Assembly (NCBI RefSeq): GCF_004328705.1
Contig: NZ_CP035319.1
Span: 5,034,031 to 5,098,030 of the forward strand
DNA length: 64,000 nucleotides
From: Rhodococcus sp. ABRD24
GTDB taxonomy: Bacteria > Actinomycetota > Actinomycetes > Mycobacteriales > Mycobacteriaceae
Direction: 5' to 3'
The notes under the pieces were generated by a model that did not search any database, was not told the DNA's origin, and saw nothing but the letters and a program-made list of their open reading frames with translations. The position numbers and the translations under genes were made by a program. Shown one piece after another: positions 47,713 to 56,672 of the stretch; positions within the stretch are counted from its first letter, which is position 1; every line of letters begins with the position of its first letter.

Positions 47713-48954
47713 ATGCAGTCTTGGTCCGACACCGCTGTCCCGTCCGTGCCCGGTCAGGGCCCGCCCCTGCGTCTCTACGACACCGCGGATCGGCAGGTGC
47801 GACCGGTCACTCCCGGCGCGACGGCGAAGATGTATGTGTGCGGCATCACGCCGTACGACGCGACCCATCTCGGTCACGCCGCCACCTATCTGACCTTCGA
47901 CCTGGTGAACCGGATCTGGCTCGACGCCGGACACGATGTCCACTACGTCCAGAACGTCACCGATGTCGACGATCCGCTGTTCGAGCGGGCCGCGCGGGAC
48001 GGCGAGGACTGGATGGTGCTGGGCATGCGCGAGACCGCGCTGTTCCGCGAGGACATGGAGGCGCTGCGGGTCCTGCCTCCGCGCGACTACATCGGTGCGG
48101 TCGAGTCCGTAGACGAAGTCGTCGAACTCGTCGAGAAGTTCGTCGCCTCGGGTGCGGCGTACGTCGTAGACGACGCCGAGTACCCGGACGTCTATTTCCG
48201 GGCGGATGCCACAAAGCAGTTCGGTTACGAGTCCGGCTACGACCGTGCCACGATGGATCACTTCTTCGCCGAACGTGGCGGCGACCCGGACCGCCCGGGC
48301 AAGCAGGATCCGCTCGACGCGCTGGTGTGGCGTGCGCAGCGGCCCGGTGAGCCGTCGTGGCCGTCGCCGTTCGGACCGGGCCGGCCCGGCTGGCACATCG
48401 AGTGTGCGGCAATTGCGTTGAACCGCATCGGGTCAGAAGCCGACATCCAGGGCGGCGGCAGTGACCTGATCTTCCCGCACCACGAATACTCGGCAGCGCA
48501 CGCCGAGGCTGCCACCGGCGAGCAGCGTTTCGCACGGCACTACGTACACACCGGAATGATCGGTCTGGACGGCGAGAAGATGTCCAAGAGTCGCGGCAAT
48601 CTGGTGTTCGTGTCGAAGTTGCGTGCCGAGGGAGTGGACCCCGCCGCAATCCGGCTGGGATTGCTGTCCGGGCACTACCGCACCGACCGCGCGTGGACGG
48701 ATCAGGTCCTTTCGGAAGCAGAGGCCCGGCTCACGTTGTGGCGCAAGGCCGCTGCGCTCGAATCCGCCCCGTCCGTGGAGGATACCGTTGCCCGACTGCG
48801 GCAGCACCTGGCCGACGATCTTGATACACCGAAGGCATTCGACGCGATCGACGGCTGGTCGCGGCGCGCGCTCGAGCATCGCGGCCCCGACACATCGGCT
48901 CCGGCCGCGCTCGCGACGGCCATCGATGCTCTGCTCGGCGTCCCGCTGCGCTGA
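47713..48954 (+). CDS. mshC: L-cysteine:1D-myo-inositol 2-amino-2-deoxy-alpha-D-glucopyranoside ligase MshC
   Basis: 413 residues. Class I CysRS-like enzyme that attaches cysteine to GlcN-Ins in mycothiol synthesis. HLGH at 53-56, KMSKS at 289-293, zinc and substrate-cysteine ligand C43 (YVCGITPYD), plus GWHIECAAI and [10 protein letters not shown] mycothiol gene confirms the actinobacterial origin. The preceding MMPL and DUF11 genes separate it from the SCO1521 block, unlike the M. tuberculosis arrangement. Confidence 0.95.
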   Translation: MQSWSDTAVPSVPGQGPPLRLYDTADRQVRPVTPGATAKMYVCGITPYDATHLGHAATYLTFDLVNRIWLDAGHDVHYVQNVTDVDDPLFERAARDGEDWMVLGMRETALFREDMEALRVLPPRDYIGAVESVDEVVELVEKFVASGAAYVVDDAEYPDVYFRADATKQFGYESGYDRATMDHFFAERGGDPDRPGKQDPLDALVWRAQRPGEPSWPSPFGPGRPGWHIECAAIALNRIGSEADIQGGGSDLIFPHHEYSAAHAEAATGEQRFARHYVHTGMIGLDGEKMSKSRGNLVFVSKLRAEGVDPAAIRLGLLSGHYRTDRAWTDQVLSEAEARLTLWRKAAALESAPSVEDTVARLRQHLADDLDTPKAFDAIDGWSRRALEHRGPDTSAPAALATAIDALLGVPLR

Positions 48955-48982
48955 GTGATGTCGCTGTGCGGCCGGGTGCCGG

Positions 48983-50260
48983 TCACAGACGCGTGAACCG
49001 CCCGAGATCCTGCTCGAACTCGGAGAGGATCTCGGCGGTCAGCGTCGGCCGGGTGTCGGCGATTGCGGCCAGATAGTCCTCGGTGTTCGCGGGTCGGCCC
49101 TCGCGTTCGGACACCTCGCGTTCGAACGCCGCCTGCGAGCCCTTCCGGGACGCGAATTCGATGTCGGCGGGGGTGAACAGCTCGCTGGCCTCGACCAGAC
49201 GATCGAGATCGACGTGGGCGGTAGCGGTTCCGAGATACCGCTGCCACACCGCGCGTCGGGCGGGGGCGTCAGGCGGGCCGACGGGAATGATGTAGTCGAA
49301 GCGGCCGGGGCGCAGGAAGGCCGAATCGAGCGAGTGCACGGAGTTGGTAGCGCACACGAGGAGTCTGCGGTCGGACTCCCGGAAGGCAGGAATCAACTTG
49401 AGCAGCTCGTTGGTCACCCCGTGGGCCGGGTTGGTGGCGAGTCCGGTCCGGGCGCTGGCGATCTCCTCGACCTCGTCGATGAAGAGCACCACCTCCTCGA
49501 GTTGCGTCAGCTCCGCAAACACATCGCGGAGTGAGGCCGCGAGGCCACCGCTCGTGGCCGCGGCGAGCCGGGACGGGAACAACTCCACGAACGGCCATTC
49601 GAGGCGCGACGCGACCGCCTTGGCGAAACTGGTCTTGCCGGTGCCGGGTGGACCGAACAAGATGACCGCCTTCGGTGGCTGCACCCCGTATCGATCGGCC
49701 AAATCCGGGTTCTCGAGCGGCGAGACGATACGACGTTCGATGACGTCCTTCACACCCTCCATTCCCGACATCGTCTGCCACAGCCCGGCGGGCATGACGC
49801 GTCCGCCGAGCTCATTGAGGAGCGTCTTGTCGGGGCCGACGGGTTCGAGTAGTTCGTAGTAGACGAGACCGTCGCGGCGTAGGTAGCCGGAGTGCTCGAA
49901 CGCCGCGGACCCGGTCGCGGCCTCGGGGAGCATCGCGGAGATGCGGCGCGCGCCGGCGGATCGAAGACGCCGTTCCAGGTTGCCGAGCATTGCGCTGCCG
50001 ATACCCCGGTTCCGCCAGCGAGCGCCGAGGGCGACCAACAGGATCCAGGCGCGCTCGCCATGTACCTGTGCTACCGCCATTCCGACCAGTTCGTCGCCGA
50101 CCGCGGCGACCACTGCAGGCTGGCCCGCACGCGCAGCGGCCATCACCTCGGCGAGGGTGAACACCGGTTCCGGAGACCCCGGCGCCCGACTCTGGTCCCA
50201 GATCTGGATCGCCTGATCCAGATCGTCGCTGTGGAAGTCTCGCAAACGCCATACCGTCAT
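48983..50260 (-). CDS. GNAT acetyltransferase-AAA+ ATPase fusion protein
   Basis: 425 residues. Residues 1-140 are a GNAT acetyltransferase with the acetyl-CoA motif RWRNRGIGSAM (81-91). Residues ~165-425 are a FtsH/CDC48-type AAA+ domain: Walker A GPPGTGKT (203-210), Walker B VVLFIDEVEE (257-265), and CATNSVHSLDSAFLRPGRFD as sensor 1 and arginine-finger region. No membrane helix or protease domain. The open frame is continuous, so the fusion is real in this sequence. Function unknown. Confidence 0.9.
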   Translation of the reverse strand: MTVWRLRDFHSDDLDQAIQIWDQSRAPGSPEPVFTLAEVMAAARAGQPAVVAAVGDELVGMAVAQVHGERAWILLVALGARWRNRGIGSAMLGNLERRLRSAGARRISAMLPEAATGSAAFEHSGYLRRDGLVYYELLEPVGPDKTLLNELGGRVMPAGLWQTMSGMEGVKDVIERRIVSPLENPDLADRYGVQPPKAVILFGPPGTGKTSFAKAVASRLEWPFVELFPSRLAAATSGGLAASLRDVFAELTQLEEVVLFIDEVEEIASARTGLATNPAHGVTNELLKLIPAFRESDRRLLVCATNSVHSLDSAFLRPGRFDYIIPVGPPDAPARRAVWQRYLGTATAHVDLDRLVEASELFTPADIEFASRKGSQAAFEREVSEREGRPANTEDYLAAIADTRPTLTAEILSEFEQDLGRFTRL

Positions 50261-50386
50261 GTGCGGTCACCTCGACTCGGTCGGAAGCGGTCGATCCCAG
50301 TAGACACCCGCGAGAGATCGGTGCCGAAAGTGCTGTGGCAGATATCACCGGGCCGGTAAGTTGTGGATAGGCGCACTGTGGCATGG

Positions 50387-50470
50387 CGCAAGCGCACCGG
50401 AACACGACGCAAGCGCATATGAACACGGCGCAAGCGCATATGAACGCAGCGCAAGCGCACCGGGACGCGC
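50387..50470 (+). repeat. 21-bp minisatellite, four units
   Basis: Units at 50387, 50408, 50429 and 50450 share CGCAAGCGCAYMYGRACRC. The array lies 17 bases upstream of the deaminase GTG and is open in several frames; in the deaminase frame it would encode ASAPEHD-type heptads. It sits between the divergent GNAT-AAA gene and the deaminase. Confidence 0.9.
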
Positions 50471-50486
50471 TGGAGGCGAATCGACC

Positions 50487-51053
50487 GTGACACCAGACGA
50501 ACTCATGAACGAGGCCTGTCGGCTGGCGATCGAGTCGGTGACCAACGACTGGGGCGGGCCGTTCGGGGCGGTCATCGCGCGTGACGGCGAAATTGTGGCG
50601 CGGGGACAGAATCGCGTTCTGCTGACGGGGGACATCACGGCCCACGGTGAGATCGAAGCGATTCGCAAGGCTGTGCAGGTTCTCAACGCAGAGGCGCCCA
50701 GTATCTCCGGCGCGCACCGCAACGACTCGACATTGGAGTTGGTGCCCCGGCCCGAGGGTTCACCGGATCGGGTGCCCGAACGCGCCAGGATGCTGATGGG
50801 GATGGAGATCTACAGCAGCGGGGCGCCGTGCCCCATGTGCATGAGCGCGATCTACTGGTCCCGGCTGGACGCGGTGTACTTCGCGAGCGATCTGGAGGCG
50901 ACGAGCCGCATCGGATTCGACGACGCGTTCCAGTACGAGGACTTCGCGCGGCCGCTCGGGGACAGGTCGATCAGGATCGAGCAGGTTCGCGCCGACCTTG
51001 GCGCCGCCGCGTATGCCGCCTGGGTCGACAAGTCCGACAAGCATCCGTATTGA
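50487..51053 (+). CDS. Nucleoside (cytidine/guanine-type) deaminase
   Basis: 188 residues. Zinc-dependent deaminase: H53 and E55 (AHGEIEAI) and C115, C118 (PCPMC) are the catalytic set. The family is closest to guanine deaminase/tRNA-adenosine-like; substrate cannot be fixed. The GTG at 50487 has GGAGG ten bases upstream; an in-frame extension through the 21-bp repeats exists (from TTG at 50361) but has no good ribosome site. Confidence 0.9.
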   Translation: MTPDELMNEACRLAIESVTNDWGGPFGAVIARDGEIVARGQNRVLLTGDITAHGEIEAIRKAVQVLNAEAPSISGAHRNDSTLELVPRPEGSPDRVPERARMLMGMEIYSSGAPCPMCMSAIYWSRLDAVYFASDLEATSRIGFDDAFQYEDFARPLGDRSIRIEQVRADLGAAAYAAWVDKSDKHPY

Positions 51054-51054
51054 C

Positions 51055-51854
51055 ATGACGCTGCCAGAGGCCGTGTCGCCCCGCGGACCAACCGCGACGG
51101 TTGTGGTCACCCACCGACTCCGGCCCGGCCGTGAGCCGGACTTTCGACATTGGCAGGGTGAGATGGATGCTGCGGCAGCCACTTTCGCAGGATTCGTCGG
51201 CACCGAGGTCAGCCGTCCCGTGGGGTCGCGGACGGAATGGTCTGTCGTGTACCGGTTCGACTCCGTCGTGCATCTCGAGCGGTGGCTGAACAGCGGGCAG
51301 CGCAGTGACCTGGTCGATCGCGGGGCGGGGCTGTTCCAAGCGCCGCCCGCTCAGCACGTTCTGGTCGAAGCCGATGCATGCGATGCAGTGACGGTTGTGG
51401 TCTCGCATCCGCCTGTGCCTGGACGGGAAGCGGAGTTTCTCGACTGGCAGCAACGAATCACTCAGGCGGAGAGGAAGTTTCCGGGGTTTCGGGGATCAGA
51501 GTTGCATGCGCCGATCCCGGGCCTCCAGGACGACTGGACCATTCTGTTCACGTTCGACTCCCAAGAGCATCTCGACCGATGGTTCGATTCGCCCGAGCGT
51601 GCTGCGCTCCTGACAGAGGGGCGAGCGTTCAAGGATTTCAGCGTCAGCCCTATCCCGCGCCCGTACGGATCGTGGTTTCCGTCGGACGCTGGCGCACACG
51701 CTCAGGTGCAGGCGTGGAAGACGGCTCTCTCGGTGCTCGTCGGTCTGTACCCGCTCGTGGTGGTCCTGACGATCACACTCGACGAGTTGTCGCCCTCGCC
51801 GCCGCTGCATTCTGGCTGCTCACGACAGTGGTGTGGACGCTGCCGAGCCGGTGA
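51055..51854 (+). pseudogene. ABM-domain protein with C-terminal membrane segment, apparently frameshifted
   Basis: Two antibiotic-biosynthesis-monooxygenase (ABM) domains (about 12-105 and 110-200) followed by the conserved linker RPYGSWFP and a membrane helix ALSVLVGLYPLVVVLTI. Related proteins then have further helices and a VVMP-type end. Here the frame runs on as SPSPPLHSGCSRQ, whereas the expected hydrophobic continuation (ALAAAAFWLLTTVVWTLPSR, stop at 51852-51854) is in another frame. A deletion with a frame change near 51785-51800 is the simplest reading. The changed frame is open into the next gene. Confidence 0.7.
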
Positions 51855-51915
51855 CTCGGTGCAGGAACGGCGGATTGCCGGATTCGGGCGAACCCGCCGA
51901 CTACTGTCGGCCGGT

Positions 51916-52632
51916 ATGAGCCGTCGCCTTGGGACAGTCCTGGCCGCAGTAGTCCTTGCTCTCGGGGGCGGTGGCGTCGTGGCATCGGTGAGTCCGCCGT
52001 CGGTACAGGCGGCGCCGTCGGTGCTGCCTCCTGAGGTGCAGTCGACCGTGCCGGCCGATGTGGTCTCGCTGTTGCAGGCAGTCGCCTATCCGACGACCGG
52101 AGCGAGGCCCGACCTGCCCGGCAGCGTGTTGGAGATCATTGCCCGGGCATGGGATGACGTTCCGCGGAGCACGTACCTTCCGCGCTCGGTGCATTTGACC
52201 GAAGGCCTCGCGCAGTCGTTCCTGTACGAGACCATTGCCAAGGGCTGCATCCCGTTCACCGCGGGTCCGGCGGACTCGGTCGGCGTCGCATCCGCGATTG
52301 CCGGTCCAGCCGTCGATACTTCGCTACCGGAGTCGAATCTCCCGGCGGGCACCGTGAACTTCCTCTTCAGCGCGATCAACACCGGCAAGTCGCTCCCGAC
52401 GCATGGAGACCGGCTGAAGGTGGCCTGGTTCAACACCTCCACCCTGGAATCTGGGGTGGTGCCACTTGTCCAGGAGCGCCCAGCCGACTGGGTCACGACG
52501 CTGTCCGCGACCGTGCGGACGGGACGCGGGACCGTGGTCGCGGCTGTGTTCGGCTCGGTTCTCAATCAGCCGTCCAGTGGTCCCGTGCACGAGTGCGGGT
52601 TCGCGCCGGTGGTGGGGGTGGTGCAGGCCTAA
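51916..52632 (+). CDS. Secreted hypothetical protein
   Basis: 238 residues from the ATG at 51916; signal peptide of about 33 residues ending SVQAAP. Mature part has the pattern YETIAKGCIPF and VHECGFAP with two conserved cysteines, seen in secreted proteins of unknown function in Mycobacteriales. Because of the frameshift upstream, the ABM frame reads straight into it without a stop, but the signal peptide supports an independent start. Confidence 0.75.
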   Translation: MSRRLGTVLAAVVLALGGGGVVASVSPPSVQAAPSVLPPEVQSTVPADVVSLLQAVAYPTTGARPDLPGSVLEIIARAWDDVPRSTYLPRSVHLTEGLAQSFLYETIAKGCIPFTAGPADSVGVASAIAGPAVDTSLPESNLPAGTVNFLFSAINTGKSLPTHGDRLKVAWFNTSTLESGVVPLVQERPADWVTTLSATVRTGRGTVVAAVFGSVLNQPSSGPVHECGFAPVVGVVQA

Positions 52633-53930
52633 CCGGATCCGCTGATTGTCAGCCAGAGCAGTGCGATGTTGAGTGCGGTGATCAGACCCGCACATACCCA
52701 GGCCAGAATCGTGGTGAGCGGCTTGTTGCGTTCCGGTCCCATCAGTTGCCTGTCGGAAGTCATCCGCACGAGCGGGATCAGCGCGAACGGGATACAGAGG
52801 CTCAGCACCACCTGGCTGAGTACCAGGGCGAGCGTCGGGTCGACACCGATGGCGAGGACCACCAGCGCCGGGATGAGCGTCACCATTCGGCGGGCCAGAA
52901 GTGGAATACGCATGTGGAGGAGGCCGTGCATGATTTCGGAACCCGCCGCGCAACCGACCGACGTCGATGCGAGGCCCGACGCGAGCAATCCGATCCCGAA
53001 CATCACCGCCACGCCCGAACCCAGCGACGACTGGATTGCAGCGTGGGCGCCCTCGATACTGTCCGTGCCCGGTACGCCGCGCAGGGCGGATGCGGCGAGC
53101 AACAGCATGCCGATGTTGACGCCGCCGGCGATGATCAGGGAGCCGGACACATCCCACCGGGTGATCCGCAGCAGCAGTCGCAGACGGGGTCCGTGCCCGG
53201 CTGCGCCGTGGCGGTCGCGGGCCAGAGCGGAGTGCAGATAGATCGCGTGCGGCATGACGGTCGCGCCGAGCATGCTCGCGGCCAGCAGGACGGTCTCGCT
53301 GCCCTCGAACCGGGGGACCAGACCGGCGAGCGCGTCCTTGCCGGAGACATCCGTGAAAGCCAGCCCGGTGAGGAAGCCGATCGTGATGATCGCGAGCAGT
53401 CCTATCACCACGAACTCGAACGTCCGCTGGCCGTGCCGACTCTGGATGGTCAGGATCACCATCGAGACGACTCCGGTGATGAGTCCGCCGACGAACAGTG
53501 GCAGTCCGAACAGCAGATGCAGGGCGATCGCCCCGCCGATGACCTCGGCGAGGTCCGTCGCCGCCGCCATCGCTTCGGCTTGCAGCCAGAATGCGCGCCG
53601 GTTGCCCGTCCGTAGTCGCTGGCCGAGCATCTCCGGCAGAGAGCGGCCGGTGACCAGGCCGAGTTTCGCCGACAGATACTGAATCAGCACCGCCATCGCG
53701 TTGGCCAGCACGAGCACCCAGATCAGGAGGTAGCCGTATTTCGCGCCTGCCGTGAGGTTGGCGGCGACATTGCCCGGATCGACATAGGCAATGGCCGCGA
53801 CGAAAGCGGGGCCCAGGAGCGTGGCTGAGCGCAGGCCGTGGCCGCGGCGACGGCGGGGCGATGCCGGGGTATCGATCTCGGTGCTCACCGGACTGTGCTC
53901 ACTGGACTCCGTAGGACGCTCTGCGAACAC
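52629..53930 (-). CDS. mntH: Nramp-family divalent metal transporter
   Basis: 433 residues, eleven or twelve membrane helices. Proton-coupled manganese/iron importer. The metal-binding DPGN motif is at 51-54 and MPHAIY is present in helix 6. The GTG at 53930 gives the longest reading; a GTG at 53888 is an alternative. An inverted repeat 18-34 bases upstream may bind a metal regulator. It overlaps the 3' end of the secreted gene's stop by 4 bases on the opposite strand. Confidence 0.93.
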   Translation of the reverse strand: MFAERPTESSEHSPVSTEIDTPASPRRRRGHGLRSATLLGPAFVAAIAYVDPGNVAANLTAGAKYGYLLIWVLVLANAMAVLIQYLSAKLGLVTGRSLPEMLGQRLRTGNRRAFWLQAEAMAAATDLAEVIGGAIALHLLFGLPLFVGGLITGVVSMVILTIQSRHGQRTFEFVVIGLLAIITIGFLTGLAFTDVSGKDALAGLVPRFEGSETVLLAASMLGATVMPHAIYLHSALARDRHGAAGHGPRLRLLLRITRWDVSGSLIIAGGVNIGMLLLAASALRGVPGTDSIEGAHAAIQSSLGSGVAVMFGIGLLASGLASTSVGCAAGSEIMHGLLHMRIPLLARRMVTLIPALVVLAIGVDPTLALVLSQVVLSLCIPFALIPLVRMTSDRQLMGPERNKPLTTILAWVCAGLITALNIALLWLTISGSG

Positions 53931-53947
53931 CGGACATCGGCGGTTCG

Positions 53948-53964
53948 TCTATACGCACTATAGA
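53948..53964. promoter_or_regulatory. Inverted repeat upstream of mntH
   Basis: TCTATA-CGCAC-TATAGA, perfect 6-base arms, 18 bases before the GTG at 53930. On the minus strand it contains TATAGT, a possible -10 hexamer. Candidate MntR- or Mur-type operator overlapping the promoter; the consensus of that regulator in this genus is not known to me. Confidence 0.5.
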
Positions 53965-54058
53965 GTTTGGTTCTCCGAACTTCCAAGTCGGGTTCATGAT
54001 CAAAAGCGTGCCGCGAGCCAGAATCCGGATGTGGTCTGACTGCCATTAGGGTGAGCGA

Positions 54059-55321
54059 ATGCGACATTCAGGACTGGACCGGCCCGGCTGGACGTCGGCC
54101 GAGCGATTTCTCGGCAGTCGGGCGGGTACTGCTGTCGCGGCGGCAGCCCTGATCACATCGGCCAGCCTGACTGTCTACTTCTTGTCGACGAATGGCTATA
54201 TCGACCTGCTCGTGTACCGCATGGGCGCACGAGTGCTACTCGACGGCGGCGACATCTACGGTGCGCTGCCGCCGGTCGTCGGCGACTTCGGGTTGCCGTT
54301 CACGTACCCGCCGCTCGCGGCGATGCTCTTCGTGCCTCTCAGTCTGATTCCACTCGGACTCGGCAAGCTCCTGTTCACCCTCATCTCCGTCGCGGCGCTT
54401 GCCGTAACACTGCGAGTGGTACTCGGTCGGGTATGGCCGCAACTGGGAGCCCGAGCCTCGTGGACGGGGACCGCGATTGCTCTCGCCGTGGCACTGCAGC
54501 TCGAGCCGGTTCGGGAGACCATCAGCTTTGGTCAGATCAATATGGTTCTGATGGCGCTGGTGGCAGTCGACGTGCTCACCAAGGATCCGAAATGGCCGCG
54601 TGGTCTGCTGATCGGGCTCGCCGCCGCGATCAAATTGACTCCCATCGGCTTCCTGTTGCTGTTCCTGCTCGAGCGCGACTGGCGGACGTGTGGGCGCATC
54701 GTCGGCGCGGCATTGGGATTTACTGTGCTGGCCTTCGTCGTGATGCCCGAGGAATCCGCGAAGTACTGGTCACAGACCCTCCGAGACACCGGTCGAATCG
54801 GTCCCGCCTACTTCGCCAACAACGAGTCCATCAAGGCCGTCATCTCGCGGTTCGGGCCGCCCGAGCAAGTCGGTTCGGTGCTGTGGTTGGTCGTGGTCGC
54901 GGTGATGTTGGTGGTCGCGGCGATTGCCATCCGGCGCGCTCTCGACCATGACGATCTCGTGCCGGCGTTGATCGCAAACGCGACCGCGGTGCTCTTGGCC
55001 TCGCCGGTGTCGTGGTCGCATCACTGGGTGTGGGCCGCTCCGGCCCTGCTGGTGGTCGCACTCGGCGCATTGCATGCGCCGAGTGCCCGGACTGTTCTCG
55101 CTACCGCTGGCATCGGTGCGCTCTTCCTGATCGGCCCGCAGCACTTGTTGCCGACCGCAGGGGATCGTGAGCTCGATTGGGCGCTGTGGCAGCACTTCCT
55201 CGGCACCCTGTATGTGACGGTGGGGTTCGCGTTCTTGCTGTGGCTCGCGTTCGTTCACTATCGGAACCGGCCAGGACCACGACGAAGCCCCCCTTCTGCA
55301 GTGGAAAGGGGGGCTTCGTAG
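54059..55321 (+). CDS. GT87 (DUF2029) polyprenol-phosphate-mannose-dependent mannosyltransferase
   Basis: 420 residues, ten or more membrane helices. The first extracellular loop has YIDLLVYRMGARVLLDGGDIYGALPPV with the conserved aspartate and LPFTYPP, as in PimE and the alpha-1,2 arabinomannan mannosyltransferases of mycobacteria. It would act on phosphatidylinositol mannosides or lipoarabinomannan on the outer face of the membrane. The exact acceptor cannot be told. The stop lies inside a terminator hairpin. Confidence 0.88.
   Translation: MRHSGLDRPGWTSAERFLGSRAGTAVAAAALITSASLTVYFLSTNGYIDLLVYRMGARVLLDGGDIYGALPPVVGDFGLPFTYPPLAAMLFVPLSLIPLGLGKLLFTLISVAALAVTLRVVLGRVWPQLGARASWTGTAIALAVALQLEPVRETISFGQINMVLMALVAVDVLTKDPKWPRGLLIGLAAAIKLTPIGFLLLFLLERDWRTCGRIVGAALGFTVLAFVVMPEESAKYWSQTLRDTGRIGPAYFANNESIKAVISRFGPPEQVGSVLWLVVVAVMLVVAAIAIRRALDHDDLVPALIANATAVLLASPVSWSHHWVWAAPALLVVALGALHAPSARTVLATAGIGALFLIGPQHLLPTAGDRELDWALWQHFLGTLYVTVGFAFLLWLAFVHYRNRPGPRRSPPSAVERGAS
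55282..55319. terminator. Bidirectional terminator at the end of the GT87 gene
   Basis: Perfect 14-bp stem ACGAAGCCCCCCTT/AAGGGGGGCTTCGT (55282-55295 with 55306-55319) and a 10-base loop, overlapping the last codons of the plus-strand gene and 20 bases beyond the stop of the minus-strand GH19 gene. It serves both directions. Confidence 0.9.
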
Positions 55322-55338
55322 CGCGCTGTCGGGGGTTG

Positions 55339-56181
55339 CTAGTGGAGGACGTTCAGCGCACGCACGAAGTTGTCGATGCGCTGGGGCAGGCCGTGGGTCC
55401 CGCCGTTGACGATCCGGGACACCTTCTCGATGCCGTCGTTTTCCGCCGCGGCATTGAGGTTGCGTGACTGCCAGTACCAGGCGGCAGTCTCGAACGCGTT
55501 CTCCGGAGTTGCCATGAGCTCGGGGTGTGCAACGAAGTCGATCCCGAGGTACTGGCTGACGCTTGCGTAGTTGTGGCGGCCGGTCACCTGGATCGCCCCG
55601 CGGCCCTTGTAGCGCTCTCCGTCCCCGGGCGCAACGTTGCCCAGGTCCGAACGCCCCTCGTAGGCGCGGCCGGACGCGTACTCCTCGAATGTGCGGAAGG
55701 AGTCGGACTCGACGACGAGCTGTGCGATGAACGCCGCCTTGCGGACGGGGGTATCGATCGCAGCCTTCGCTAGTGCCTCGTTGAGGGGCGCGACGTACTT
55801 GCCGAGCTGCTCGGGCGAGACCTGCGGCACGATGTGAGCGAGCTCCTCCGCCGTGACCGATGCCGGGCTCGGCGGCGGCGGCGGGGGCGGTGTCGGAGGT
55901 GCCTGAGGGGCCGGCATGACGCGGGCCTGTGCGGTGGACGCAGCTCCGGGTGCTGCCCAGGGAACGTCGATCGTCTTCAGCAGGTCCTTGGTATCGATGA
56001 AGTGCACGGGTGCGGCCGGCAGGGGTGCTGCGTCGACGGATGCGAACGGTCCTAGCGCGGCGTTGCCGACAGTGAGACCGGCAACCGTAACGGCGGTGAG
56101 GCCGGCGATCCGGGCCTTCGACAGAAGTCCGCGCCGGGTCGTCATCTGCAGATCGGGCGTGTTGTTGCGATAATGATGCAA
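55339..56181 (-). CDS. Secreted GH19-type (chitinase/endolysin-like) muralytic enzyme
   Basis: 280 residues from the TTG at 56181, which has GGAG eight bases upstream; the ATG at 56145 lacks a ribosome site. A signal peptide (to about residue 52) is followed by a poly-proline linker (~92-106) and a GH19 domain (~110-280) with FIAQLVVESDSF (E158 probable general acid), YEGRSDLGN, PGDGERYKGRGAIQVTGRHNY. Likely a peptidoglycan or chitin hydrolase acting outside the cell. Two CRP-like sites lie upstream. Confidence 0.85.
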   Translation of the reverse strand: MHHYRNNTPDLQMTTRRGLLSKARIAGLTAVTVAGLTVGNAALGPFASVDAAPLPAAPVHFIDTKDLLKTIDVPWAAPGAASTAQARVMPAPQAPPTPPPPPPPSPASVTAEELAHIVPQVSPEQLGKYVAPLNEALAKAAIDTPVRKAAFIAQLVVESDSFRTFEEYASGRAYEGRSDLGNVAPGDGERYKGRGAIQVTGRHNYASVSQYLGIDFVAHPELMATPENAFETAAWYWQSRNLNAAAENDGIEKVSRIVNGGTHGLPQRIDNFVRALNVLH

Positions 56182-56343
56182 GGCTCGTGCTCCAGCTTGG
56201 GGCTGCAGGGAAGTGGCAGCCTTGTCGAGCGTGAGCGCCGGCGAAATCGGATTCGGTCGTCGAGACTGCGATGCGAAATCTCTCGGCGGTCACGGCAAGG
56301 TCTCAACCAGGTAACAGCCGAAGCGGTGAAGCCTTCAAGTCAT

Positions 56344-56359
56344 CGTGACTAGGGTCACA
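56344..56359. promoter_or_regulatory. CRP/GlxR-like site 1 upstream of the GH19 gene
   Basis: CGTGACTAGGGTCACA matches TGTGA-N6-TCACA at nine of ten positions. It is centred about 170 bases before the TTG. Confidence 0.7.
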
Positions 56360-56371
56360 ATACGGTAACAA

Positions 56372-56387
56372 AGTGATGCAAATCACA
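56372..56387. promoter_or_regulatory. CRP/GlxR-like site 2 upstream of the GH19 gene
   Basis: AGTGATGCAAATCACA matches TGTGA-N6-TCACA at nine of ten positions, 28 bases from the first site centre to centre. The leader between the sites and the gene is about 160 bases and holds no open frame. Confidence 0.7.
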
Positions 56388-56672
56388 TAATTGATTTGCC
56401 GACACGCCGCTGGGGAGCTTGAAAAGCTCACGAAACTCACAAGACGTCACGGCTTCTTGATGCTTCCCTGCTGATAGCGGAAGCGCATACTGCCAGGTGA
56501 GGGGCATGATCGAGGTTGAGGAGGAGTCGGGAGGCGGTGCAAGGGCAGCGTGACAGCCGGAATCGGTCGTCGAAGTTACGAACCGTTACATTTCCGCCGT
56601 ATCGCGCTGCCAGATCGCTCTCGAAAAGTGGACAACGTGTCCTAGCCGACACAGGAGCCGTGCGCAGTTGAT
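56388..56672. other. Gap after jetC with no coding sequence
   Basis: 285 bases between the second CRP-like site and the jetC stop. I see no JetD-like sequence in any frame here; a minus-strand shadow frame ending at 56437 continues from inside jetC but does not resemble TIGR02679. Confidence 0.55.

Noticed and set aside
56182..56343. ydaO/c-di-AMP riboswitch in the GH19 leader
   Set aside because: Only a short CCGAATCCG match; the conserved GGGGACCC and AGCTAACCTCG blocks are absent.
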